Source: Candidatus Gastranaerophilales bacterium (GTDB taxonomy: Bacteria; Cyanobacteriota; Vampirovibrionia; Gastranaerophilales; Gastranaerophilaceae). From it: DNA of 64,000 bases. Both the position numbers and the translations under genes were made by a program. Where the stretch lies: NCBI GenBank assembly GCA_944326915.1, contig CALVFT010000001.1, positions 186,001 through 250,000 of the forward strand, in the 5' to 3' direction. The notes beneath the pieces were generated by a model. The model saw nothing but the letters and a program-made list of their open reading frames with translations. It made no database searches and was not told the DNA's origin. Positions 15,579 through 22,698 of the stretch are shown one piece after another; positions within the stretch are counted from its first letter, which is position 1, and each line of letters starts with the position of its first letter.

Positions 15579-16742
15579 ATGTTCATAGACATCGACTGCA
15601 GTCAAATGAAAAAATATAATCAAAATGCATACGGAGATTATTTTGTATCAAAAAGATATCCGGATGAAGCAATGTTGATTGCGGTTCTATCAGATGGACT
15701 AGGAAGCGGAATAAAGGCAAATATTCTATCCTGTATGACTGCTACAATGCTTTTAAGATTTATTGAAGGTGGTCAAATTCCTATTAGAAAAGCTGCTGAA
15801 ATTATAATGAATTCACTTCCGGTATGCCAAATAAGAAAAATAAGCTACTCAACATTTTCTGCTATCAAAGTTGATGATGACGGGCACGCTAAAATTGTAG
15901 AAGAAGGAAACCCTGAATTTATATGGATTAGAAATAACGAAGTTATACAACCTGACTACGATACAATTCAATCTAAGACTTTTAAAAATAGAAAACTTCG
16001 TCTATACAAAATTAATCTAAAACTCGGAGACAGAGTGATATTCTGCTCAGATGGTGTAACTCAATCAGGACTTGGAAGCGGAAAACTAAAACTTGGTCTG
16101 AGAAGAGAAGGTCTTATCACTTTGGTAAAAGATAAACTTGCAGAACATCCTGATATATCAAGTACAGAACTTTCACAATATATAGTTAATCAAGCAAGAA
16201 ATATCGAAACAGACAGACTCGCAAAAGATGATATCTCAGCCTGTGTTCTATACTTCAGAGAACCAAGAGAAGCTCTGATATTTACAGGTCCTCCATTCCA
16301 TCAAGAAAAAGATGCAGAATATGCACAGATATTTAATAAATTCAAAGGTAAAAAAGCTATTTGTGGAGGAACTACTGCAAATCTTTTATCAAGAGAATTA
16401 AACAAACCAATTACAATGGATACAACAATCAGTATAGGCAAATTACCTGCCTGCTCTTATATGGATGGCGTAGATTTGGTTACTGAAGGTGTCTTGACCC
16501 TTACCAAAGCATTAGAATACTTGGAAAGCGGACTCCCGGATATTGACAACGCCGCAGTAAAGTTGGTAAAATTCTTATTGGATAGTGATTGCATAACTTT
16601 CATGGTCGGGGCAAAACTTAATCAAGCACATTACGATCCCGCACTTCCAGTAGAAATAGAAATCAGAAAAAACATCATAAAAAAAATTACAACAGTCCTT
16701 CAGGACAAATATTTCAAAAAAGTTAATTTACAGTATATGTGA
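15579..16742 (+). CDS. SpoIIE/PP2C-type serine phosphatase
   Basis: 387 aa. The N-terminal ~220 residues are a PP2C-like SpoIIE domain: acidic metal ligands in LSDGLGSGIKA (~residues 36-48), EEGNPEFIWI and FCSDGVTQSG (~154-163), and DDISACVLYF near 215. Such enzymes dephosphorylate anti-anti-sigma or similar serine-phosphorylated proteins. The C-terminal ~160 residues (FTGPPFHQEKD onwards) are a separate domain of unknown role that is also found with this phosphatase in hydrogenase operons. It starts 9 nt after the sensory hydrogenase, so the two are cotranslated and likely form the sensor-output pair. The target protein is not in the window. Confidence 0.88.
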   Translation: MFIDIDCSQMKKYNQNAYGDYFVSKRYPDEAMLIAVLSDGLGSGIKANILSCMTATMLLRFIEGGQIPIRKAAEIIMNSLPVCQIRKISYSTFSAIKVDDDGHAKIVEEGNPEFIWIRNNEVIQPDYDTIQSKTFKNRKLRLYKINLKLGDRVIFCSDGVTQSGLGSGKLKLGLRREGLITLVKDKLAEHPDISSTELSQYIVNQARNIETDRLAKDDISACVLYFREPREALIFTGPPFHQEKDAEYAQIFNKFKGKKAICGGTTANLLSRELNKPITMDTTISIGKLPACSYMDGVDLVTEGVLTLTKALEYLESGLPDIDNAAVKLVKFLLDSDCITFMVGAKLNQAHYDPALPVEIEIRKNIIKKITTVLQDKYFKKVNLQYM

Positions 16743-16773
16743 GGATTTCCCTCTCAGGATAGGAAGGTAAAAA

Positions 16774-17031
16774 ATGGACAAAAAAATTAGTGTTAAAGTT
16801 TGTTTAGGAACAACATGTTTTGTAATGGGCTCTTCAAATTTGCAAGAGTTAATTGAAACAGTACCTGCAAAATACGGTGACAGAGTGGAAGTTTCAGGCG
16901 TTCCTTGTCTTGGACTTTGTTCTATTGATTGGGAATTTTCAAAAGCTCCTTATGTCAAAGTCGACGATGAAGTAATCAAAGAAGCTACCGTTGAAAAAGT
17001 TCTAAAAGCAATCGATGAAAAACTAAAATAA
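16774..17031 (+). CDS. Thioredoxin-like [2Fe-2S] ferredoxin, second copy
   Basis: 85 aa with CLGTTC at residues 10-15 and CLGLC at 45-49, the four ligands of the NuoE-like thioredoxin-fold 2Fe-2S centre. AGGAAGGT precedes the ATG, 31 nt after the phosphatase stop. It is the last gene of the sensory operon and may pass electrons between a donor and the sensor or the catalytic hydrogenase at 19.1 kb. A terminator follows. Confidence 0.88.
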   Translation: MDKKISVKVCLGTTCFVMGSSNLQELIETVPAKYGDRVEVSGVPCLGLCSIDWEFSKAPYVKVDDEVIKEATVEKVLKAIDEKLK

Positions 17032-17041
17032 AATTTTAATA

Positions 17042-17068
17042 AAAAAAGAGGTCAATGACCTCTTTTTT
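17042..17068. terminator. Bidirectional terminator, pilin-type copy 2
   Basis: The same AAAAAAGAGGTCA stem as at 12544, now between the ferredoxin gene and pseudopilin B (convergent). Confidence 0.9.
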
Positions 17069-17069
17069 G

Positions 17070-17852
17070 TTACTTATAAATCTCAGATAGCATTGTAGAT
17101 GTCGATACTCCACCTTTCTCTGGATCCATACAACCACCACCTGAAAGGACTAGCGGGGATTTTATACTGGACTTTGTTTGAAATGAAAATAAATCATATC
17201 CCCATTTATTTGGACCTTTCATGCCATTGACATCTATTGCAAACAATGTTGGAAATGAAAGATATGGTATAAATATAATGCCGTTTTTTAATACATAGAT
17301 AGTTAAATTATTACGAATTTGACTTTCATTAAACGAATAACAACCTAAAGCCAAAGAAGCAGCTTCTTCGTCACTCATGCTACCATCGCTATTTGATTGT
17401 TTAACAGTATCAAAACCCTTATAGGCTGGGATACATCCATCACGATATGCATTGCCTTTACAAGTCTTTATTATTTGTAAATTATTTTTTATACTCTCCA
17501 TAAAAGCACTACAATCAGCCCTTGGGCCATTGATATCACTCGGAATAGGACTTCCATCTTCTAAAGTAGAATGCTTACAAACTCCATACTCATCTCTTTC
17601 TATACATACAGTTTTATAAGGATTGCTCAACCAGTAATAGCATTCAGGTTTTGAGCCAAAATCTACTTCTGCTTTACGCCATGCCTGCTGCATCAAAGAA
17701 TATGCTACTTTAAACTGTTCTTTTAGAACTTGTTTTTGGTAATTTGCGATTAATGGAGGTAAAGTAAGTGCGGCAACGACACCGATAACGCCTAAAGTAA
17801 TTAAAACTTCCGCTAAAGTAAATCCATTTTTCTTTTCGAAGTGATGTTTCAT
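17070..17852 (-). CDS. Pseudopilin B (leader out of frame, 10 G)
   Basis: 260 aa from the ATG at 17852. Leader KHHFEKKNG is identical to pseudopilin A, followed by FTLAEVLITLGVIGVVAALT, the prepilin peptidase site and membrane helix; then the sequence diverges fully. The globular part has several Cys (CYYW, CIERDEYGVC, CSAF, CKGNAYRDGC) and the family motif DVNGMKGPNKWGYD. Upstream, the poly-G leader ORF has 10 G and stops before this ATG, so only the short form can be made in this state, from TATACT placed 6 nt before the ATG. The gene lies inside the plus-strand hydrogenase region but on the opposite strand, with a terminator at each end of its transcription unit. Confidence 0.85.
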   Translation of the reverse strand: MKHHFEKKNGFTLAEVLITLGVIGVVAALTLPPLIANYQKQVLKEQFKVAYSLMQQAWRKAEVDFGSKPECYYWLSNPYKTVCIERDEYGVCKHSTLEDGSPIPSDINGPRADCSAFMESIKNNLQIIKTCKGNAYRDGCIPAYKGFDTVKQSNSDGSMSDEEAASLALGCYSFNESQIRNNLTIYVLKNGIIFIPYLSFPTLFAIDVNGMKGPNKWGYDLFSFQTKSSIKSPLVLSGGGCMDPEKGGVSTSTMLSEIYK

Positions 17853-17905
17853 ATCACTAGTATAACATTTTTCTAATTTTTTACAAGAGAAAGGAAGATA
17901 TTCAA

Positions 17906-17950
17906 TTAAGCTTTGAAAAGTGCCCCCCCCCCGAAATTCGAATTTGTCAT
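17906..17950 (-). CDS. Short leader ORF before pseudopilin B (OFF state)
   Basis: ATG at 17950 with AAAGG 9 nt upstream gives MTNSNFGGGALFKA and TAA. One more G would fuse it in frame to pseudopilin B through 33 codons. Whether the 14-residue peptide itself matters is unknown. Confidence 0.5.
   Translation of the reverse strand: MTNSNFGGGALFKA
17923..17932 (-). repeat. Poly-G tract, 10 G (reading frame closed)
   Basis: Ten C on the plus strand. It starts 18 nt after the upstream ATG, as in copy A, but is one base shorter, so the frame stops at TAA 13 nt after the tract. Confidence 0.9.
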
Positions 17951-18039
17951 AATTACAATCCTTTCTTTTGCTATTCTTTTACAAACTTATTATAAAAGAT
18001 TTTCAAAGTTTTAGCAAGATTAGTTATATATAGTTAAAC

Positions 18040-18066
18040 AAAAAAGAGGTCATTGACCTCTTTTTT
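18040..18066. terminator. Terminator of pseudopilin D, pilin-type copy 3
   Basis: AAAAAAGAGGTCA / TGACCTCTTTTTT stem, differing only in the loop from the copies at 12544 and 17042. It separates pseudopilin D from the promoter of pseudopilin B on the same strand. Confidence 0.88.
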
Positions 18067-18089
18067 ATTAATCCTATATTATTATAAGA

Positions 18090-18797
18090 CTAATAATCCA
18101 TATTCCATCCATTACGCATTAAGTAAAATAAAGGCCATCCTCTAAAATCATCACCATATGAATCACAACCTCCATGTGGATTACCTCCAATAGTACGCCC
18201 GTTTGAACATAATGTAACGTAGAATAAGTCTCTACCAGCAGTATTAGGCTGTTTTTCGCCATTCACATCCATAAATACCATAATAGCATTATAACCAATA
18301 GAAAAATAATATATCATCCCATCCGCTGTATAAAAACCTGTTACTGGGCCAAAAGTATAAGATTCCTGAGAAATTATATTACGGCTAGAAGATGTCCTTA
18401 ATTTACCATTTTCAATATATCCATGGGAATAATATTCTACACCACATTCATTAGCTTTACAGATTTTAACAACATTTAAATATTTAGGAATTATTTCTTC
18501 AAATTTTGATGGGTTACCGTAATTATCCTCACATCCATTTGCGACACCTCCATTCGCCCAGTCTGGTGTACAAATTAAACCTGAAAAAAAATATGACTCT
18601 GCAAAACCTCCCACCCCATCATCTGCTGCAATTTTACTCATCATATTTGTCAAAGTACTGTATGCTTTTTTAGCTCCAGTAACATAAGTCTGTTTTTGAT
18701 AATTTCCTATAACAGATGGTAAAGTAAGTGCTGCTACAACACCGATAATTCCTAATGTAATTAAAACCTCTGCTAAGGTAAAACCTTTTTTATTCAT
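18090..18797 (-). CDS. Pseudopilin D (no poly-G)
   Basis: 235 aa from the ATG at 18797 (GAGAGGGG 5-12 nt upstream). Short leader NKKG, then FTLAEVLITLGIIGVVAALT. The globular part contains CTPDWANGGVANGC, CKANEC, the motif DVNGEKQPNTAGRD and the ending RNGWNMDY that resembles pseudopilins A and C. The upstream region shares the TTGCTA/TATAAT promoter (18963-18968 and 18940-18945) and AAAGGAG with the poly-G loci, but the G tract is absent. A longer frame would need a TTG at 18887; it encodes LLPCKKL, a trace of the CKKL in the poly-G leader, suggesting this locus once had the same leader and lost part of it. Confidence 0.85.
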   Translation of the reverse strand: MNKKGFTLAEVLITLGIIGVVAALTLPSVIGNYQKQTYVTGAKKAYSTLTNMMSKIAADDGVGGFAESYFFSGLICTPDWANGGVANGCEDNYGNPSKFEEIIPKYLNVVKICKANECGVEYYSHGYIENGKLRTSSSRNIISQESYTFGPVTGFYTADGMIYYFSIGYNAIMVFMDVNGEKQPNTAGRDLFYVTLCSNGRTIGGNPHGGCDSYGDDFRGWPLFYLMRNGWNMDY

Positions 18798-18939
18798 ATA
18801 ACCCCTCTCTACATTATACTTATAAACATGACTATTATACACACTACTTAATTTTTTGCAAGGAAGCAAAATTATATTATAATTCAATTCTCGATTTTAA
18901 TTATTGCACTCCTTTATTTTACTATTCTTTTATAAACTC

Positions 18940-18968
18940 ATTATAAAAGATTTTCAAAGTTTTAGCAA
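18940..18968 (-). promoter_or_regulatory. Promoter of pseudopilin D
   Basis: TTGCTA (18963-18968), 17-bp spacer, TATAAT (18940-18945), matching the promoters of pseudopilins A, B and C in both boxes and spacing. The 5' leader is about 135 nt and is otherwise unlike theirs. Confidence 0.7.
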
Positions 18969-19087
18969 GTTATCTAAAAATTTCTTTCATTTTATCTTCT
19001 AACAAATTGTATTTTTGTACAAACTTTGAAAAATTTTCATGTTCATGCCATAATATCTTTATGTGGAATAGCAAAGAGGTGTAGAAA

Positions 19088-20554
19088 ATGGCAATTAATA
19101 CTAATACCCCTAAACAGACATCACACTTGAAAAGAGAGATTTTAGTAAGATTGATTAAAGCCTTTTTAAGTGACAATTTTGAAGAAAATACAAGACTCAT
19201 TCCTTATGATATGCGACCAAAAGGAAGTGATGTACCATACAGATGCTGTATTTATAAAGAAAGAGCAATTCTTAGAGACAGAACTATTGCAGGACTAGGA
19301 TACGCTATTGAAGAAGCAGAAGATAGCACGCCTTTATCTGAAATAGCGAAAAATGCTTTAGATAGAACACAACCTGAAGAGCATCCTCTTACAGTGCTTA
19401 CTACAGCTTGTAAGGGTTGCGTACCTTCAAGAGTTTATGTAACAGATTTGTGCCAAGGCTGTGTTGCAAGACCTTGTGAAAGCACTTGTAAATTTGGTGC
19501 AATTACAGTTAAAAACGGTAAGTCAGTAATCGACCCTGCAAAATGTAAAAATTGCGGAATGTGCGTTCAAGTATGCCCTTACCAAGCTATACAAAAAATA
19601 ATCGTTCCTTGTGAAAATGCTTGCCCTGTGGGAGCAATTGCAAAAGACGAAGAAGGTCATGCAAAAATTGATTTTGACAAATGTATATCTTGCGGCAAAT
19701 GTGCATCAGCTTGTCCGTTCGGTGCGGTACATGAAAAAAGTCAAATTATTGACGTACTAAAAGAAATTAAAGCAGGTAAAAAAGTTATAGCAATGATAGC
19801 TCCTGCTATGGTAGGTCAACTTCCTTGCACTCCAAAACAACTAAAGACTGCAATTCAAAAACTAGGTTTTGCAGATGTATATGAAGTAGCTCAAGGTGCT
19901 GATGTTACTACTAAGAATGAAGCAAAAGAATTTGTAGAAAGATTGGAAAACGGTGCAGAATTTATGACAACATCTTGTTGTGCAGGATACAATGAACTTG
20001 TTGACAAGCATATTCCTGAAATGAAACCGTTCCGTTCTGACACAAAAACTCCTATGTATTATACAGCTGAAATCGTTAAAAAAGAACATCCTGATGCTAT
20101 CACTGTATTCTTTAGCCCTTGTGTTGCTAAAAAACGTGAAGCACTAAACGATTCTCACGTTGATTACGTACTTAACTACGAAGAAATAGGTGCCTGGATG
20201 GTAGCGTTAAACATTCAAGTTGCAGAATGTGATGAAAGTGAATTTGCAGCAGAAAGTTCTGCTGAAGGTAGAAATTTCTGTGTAACAGGTGGTGTTGCAA
20301 AAGCTGTACAAGCACTTTTACCGGAAGAAATTCCTGCTCATCCTGTAGTTATAGATGGACTTACAAAACAATCAGTAAGAGATTTGAAAAAATACGCTAA
20401 AAATGGCGTATGTGACTTAGGAAATCTTATTGAAATTATGGCTTGTACAGGAGGATGCTTGGGCGGTAATTCTACTGTTAACGCATTTAAACCTGCCTTA
20501 AAACAAGTTACAGGCTATGTAAACGAAAGCAAGTCAATTAAAGACCAAGTATAA
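19088..20554 (+). CDS. hydA: Monomeric [FeFe] hydrogenase
   Basis: 488 aa. N-terminal ~105 residues are a family-specific domain; then Cys-rich ferredoxin-like repeats at ~108-210 (CKGC, CVARPCESTC, CKNCGMCVQVC, CENAC, CISCGKCASAC), enough for three or more 4Fe-4S clusters; then the H-domain. All catalytic residues are present: TTSCCAG with C297 (proton relay) and C298, SPCVAKK with C345, MACTGGC with C453 and C457. The architecture and the TSCCAGY form of motif 1 suggest the group B monomeric hydrogenases of gut anaerobes, which evolve H2 from reduced ferredoxin. GAGGTG precedes the ATG. Maturation needs HydE, HydF and HydG, of which only hydF is in the window. It has its own transcription unit between two pseudopilin genes. 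Confidence 0.94.
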   Translation: MAINTNTPKQTSHLKREILVRLIKAFLSDNFEENTRLIPYDMRPKGSDVPYRCCIYKERAILRDRTIAGLGYAIEEAEDSTPLSEIAKNALDRTQPEEHPLTVLTTACKGCVPSRVYVTDLCQGCVARPCESTCKFGAITVKNGKSVIDPAKCKNCGMCVQVCPYQAIQKIIVPCENACPVGAIAKDEEGHAKIDFDKCISCGKCASACPFGAVHEKSQIIDVLKEIKAGKKVIAMIAPAMVGQLPCTPKQLKTAIQKLGFADVYEVAQGADVTTKNEAKEFVERLENGAEFMTTSCCAGYNELVDKHIPEMKPFRSDTKTPMYYTAEIVKKEHPDAITVFFSPCVAKKREALNDSHVDYVLNYEEIGAWMVALNIQVAECDESEFAAESSAEGRNFCVTGGVAKAVQALLPEEIPAHPVVIDGLTKQSVRDLKKYAKNGVCDLGNLIEIMACTGGCLGGNSTVNAFKPALKQVTGYVNESKSIKDQV

Positions 20555-20576
20555 GTACAATATACACAATAATTAT

Positions 20577-20611
20577 AAACGAGCTCTAAAATCAGAGCTC
20601 GTTTATTTATT
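20577..20611 (+). terminator. Terminator of the [FeFe] hydrogenase gene
   Basis: Stem AAACGAGCTCT / AGAGCTCGTTT with a 6-nt loop, followed by a T-rich stretch. Confidence 0.85.
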
Positions 20612-20647
20612 TAAACTTTTTTTATAAACACTATATTAAGAATAAAT

Positions 20648-21340
20648 CTATAAATCACCCCAAGGGTAATCATCTTTAATTTCCCAACCGTTTTGCATAA
20701 TCACATAAGCACAGCCCCAACCTATCCAATTAGTAAAGCCATTCGGATTACTCAAAGTTCTTGTACAAGGTTTCATTCCATACAAATCATCTTTTACAGG
20801 TATTAATCCTTCTTGTTTATTAATTCTGTATATAAAAGCATCCCTCCCAGCTCTATTTGGACCTTTTACTCCATTTACATCCAGTTGAATCTCTACTTGA
20901 GAATCGCTAGCATCAGCTCTTACAGATAATCCAACACCATTACTTAATATTACTGAGTATGCTATAGAATCCCCTGATGTAAATATCTTGCTACACGCAC
21001 CTTTTCTTGGTTCAGTATGTTTTATACCGCAATAATATCCGACATTTAAAAATTCATCAAGATATGTAAAATAAAAATTTTTGGCATCATTCCCCCAATC
21101 ATTAGGATTATCAGGACTGCTATACTCCCAAGAATTAGGATCCCCATTTTTTGCAATAGAATGATCAACCGCATTTGCGAGTATAGAATAAGCTTGCTTT
21201 AACTGAACAACAGTCTGTTTTTTTTGATAATTAGCTATCACAGAAGGTAAAGTCAGAGCTGCAACAACTCCAATCACGCCTAAAGTAATCAGCACTTCAG
21301 ATAATGTGAATCCGCTTTTCTTTCCCAAGTGATATTTCAT
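20648..21340 (-). CDS. Pseudopilin C (leader out of frame, 10 G)
   Basis: 230 aa from the ATG at 21340. Leader KYHLGKKSG, then FTLSEVLITLGVIGVVAALT, a class III prepilin signal with Glu +5. The globular part carries CGIKH, CSKIF, CTRTL, the family motif DVNGVKGPNRAGRD and the ending QNGWEIKDDYPWGDL, close to pseudopilin A. The gene has the shared leader with TATACT 6 nt before the ATG. The upstream ATG at 21441 is followed by 10 G, so its frame closes early. Another frame happens to be open through the tract from a TTG at 21505, but that TTG is the -35 box, so it is not a real start. It is divergent from dxr. Confidence 0.85.
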   Translation of the reverse strand: MKYHLGKKSGFTLSEVLITLGVIGVVAALTLPSVIANYQKKQTVVQLKQAYSILANAVDHSIAKNGDPNSWEYSSPDNPNDWGNDAKNFYFTYLDEFLNVGYYCGIKHTEPRKGACSKIFTSGDSIAYSVILSNGVGLSVRADASDSQVEIQLDVNGVKGPNRAGRDAFIYRINKQEGLIPVKDDLYGMKPCTRTLSNPNGFTNWIGWGCAYVIMQNGWEIKDDYPWGDL

Positions 21341-21393
21341 ATCACTAGTATAACATTTTTCTAATTTTTTACAAGAGAAAGGAGGATGTTCTA

Positions 21394-21441
21394 TTAAGCT
21401 TTGAAAAGTGCCCCCCCCCCGAAATTCACAGTTCTTAACAT
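21394..21441 (-). CDS. Short leader ORF before pseudopilin C (OFF state)
   Basis: ATG at 21441 with AAAGGAG 4 nt upstream gives MLRTVNFGGGALFKA, then TAA TAG. With 11 G it would join pseudopilin C in frame. Confidence 0.5.
   Translation of the reverse strand: MLRTVNFGGGALFKA
21411..21420 (-). repeat. Poly-G tract, 10 G (reading frame closed)
   Basis: Ten C on the plus strand, beginning 21 nt after the upstream ATG. As in copy B, one additional G would open the frame. Confidence 0.9.
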
Positions 21442-21521
21442 TGTACTCCTTTCTTTTGCTATTCTTTTCCACGTTTATTATAAAAGATTTTCTGAATTTT
21501 AGCAAGATTATATATTTGTCA

Positions 21522-21527
21522 TATAAT
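21522..21527 (+). promoter_or_regulatory. -10 TATAAT of dxr
   Basis: TATAAT, then 6 nt (TAAAAT), then the dxr ATG at 21534. Leaderless layout; the -35 region would overlap the start of the divergent pseudopilin C promoter. Confidence 0.55.
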
Positions 21528-21533
21528 TAAAAT

Positions 21534-22685
21534 ATGGAAAGAAATAAGAAGAGAAAAATAAGTATAATCGGTTCCACAGGATCTATCGGAACCCAAGCTT
21601 TGGAAGTAATTGAAAAGTTACAAGATAAATTTGAAATAATAGCACTCGCAGGTGGCAAAAATTCAGAACTTTTAAAACAACAGGCAGAAAAATTTAAACC
21701 AAAATATATATCAAGTTCTTGTGAACCTGAAAAATTGTTAGGAAACCACAATGCCAAAATTCTCCAAGGAGAAGAAGGACTTGAGCAAATATGCTCAAAC
21801 CGTGAAAATGATATTATTTTGATGGCATGTTCAGGGCGCATCGGGCTTAAACCAACGCTTACCGCTATAAAAAACGGTATAGATATTGCTCTTGCAAACA
21901 AAGAAACACTTGTTATGGCAGGTGATATTGTTATGCGTGAAGCAAAAAAACAAGATGTAAAGATTATCCCTGTAGATAGCGAACATTGTGCTATCCACCA
22001 ATGCATAAAGGATATCAACCAAGTTGATAAGCTTATTATTACGGCATCAGGTGGACCTTTTCTACACAAAAGTATTGAAGATATGAAAAAAGCTACCGTA
22101 GAACAAGCTCTAGCTCATCCACGTTGGAATATGGGTAAAAAAATTACTGTAGATAGTGCTACATTGATGAACAAAGGGCTTGAAATTATAGAGGCTCACC
22201 ATTTATTCAATATAGATTATGATAACATTGATGTTGTTGTACACCCTCAAAGTATTGTACACTCAGCTATTGAATACAAAGATGGTAGCGTAATTGCACA
22301 ATTAGGATTGCCAAGTATGCATATTCCAATCCAGTATGCGATTACGTATCCTGAAAGATTTGAGGGAATAAAATCCAAAAGCTTCAGCTTTGCTGAAACT
22401 GCAAGACTAGACTTTATAGCTCCTGATTTTGAAAAATTCCCAACAGTAAAACTAGCATACCAAGCAGGTAGAACAGGTGGAACTTCAACAGTTTGTCTTA
22501 ATGCAGCAAATGAAGAAGCTGTATTTGCATTTTTGGATGGAAAAATTAAACTTTATAACATCTACGAAATTACTAAAAAAATGATGGATGAACATACAGT
22601 TATTCAAAATCCTACAATTGATGAAATCTTTGAAGTCGACAAAAAGGTTCGAGAATTAACTAGAGCTTATATTCAAAAAATGTAA
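21534..22685 (+). CDS. dxr: 1-deoxy-D-xylulose 5-phosphate reductoisomerase
   Basis: 383 aa, normal length. It converts DXP to MEP with NADPH in the non-mevalonate isoprenoid pathway. NADPH-binding GSTGSIGTQALEV is at residues 13-25; the metal-binding acidic residues lie in PVDSEHCA (~residue 147) and the flexible loop SGGPF follows; NKGLEIIEAH is at ~215. Start ATG at 21534; no Shine-Dalgarno, leaderless promoter. It is alone, convergent with priA 13 bp away. Confidence 0.97.
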   Translation: MERNKKRKISIIGSTGSIGTQALEVIEKLQDKFEIIALAGGKNSELLKQQAEKFKPKYISSSCEPEKLLGNHNAKILQGEEGLEQICSNRENDIILMACSGRIGLKPTLTAIKNGIDIALANKETLVMAGDIVMREAKKQDVKIIPVDSEHCAIHQCIKDINQVDKLIITASGGPFLHKSIEDMKKATVEQALAHPRWNMGKKITVDSATLMNKGLEIIEAHHLFNIDYDNIDVVVHPQSIVHSAIEYKDGSVIAQLGLPSMHIPIQYAITYPERFEGIKSKSFSFAETARLDFIAPDFEKFPTVKLAYQAGRTGGTSTVCLNAANEEAVFAFLDGKIKLYNIYEITKKMMDEHTVIQNPTIDEIFEVDKKVRELTRAYIQKM

Positions 22686-22698
22686 TTATTAATCGACA

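Larger units (their letters stand above)
17852..18017 (-). repeat. Conserved pilin leader, copy B
   Basis: Promoter (TTGCTA 18012-18017, 17-bp spacer, TATAAT 17989-17994), AAAGG at 17960-17964, upstream ATG at 17950, G tract, and internal promoter (TATACT 17859-17864) ending at the ATG at 17852. From the G tract to the internal ATG it is identical to copy A apart from one G. Confidence 0.85.
21340..21505 (-). repeat. Conserved pilin leader, copy C
   Basis: Promoter (TTGCTA 21500-21505, 17-bp spacer, TATAAT 21477-21482), AAAGGAG at 21446-21452, ATG at 21441, G tract, and internal promoter with TATACT at 21347-21352. A few substitutions relative to copies A and B; between the ATG and the G tract it is exactly 3 nt longer. 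Confidence 0.82.

Noticed and set aside
21340-21505. Extended reading frame of pseudopilin C from TTG at 21505 through the G run
   Set aside because: The TTG is part of the -35 box, there is no ribosome binding site for it, and transcription would start downstream of it. The frame is open by chance because the tract has 10 G.
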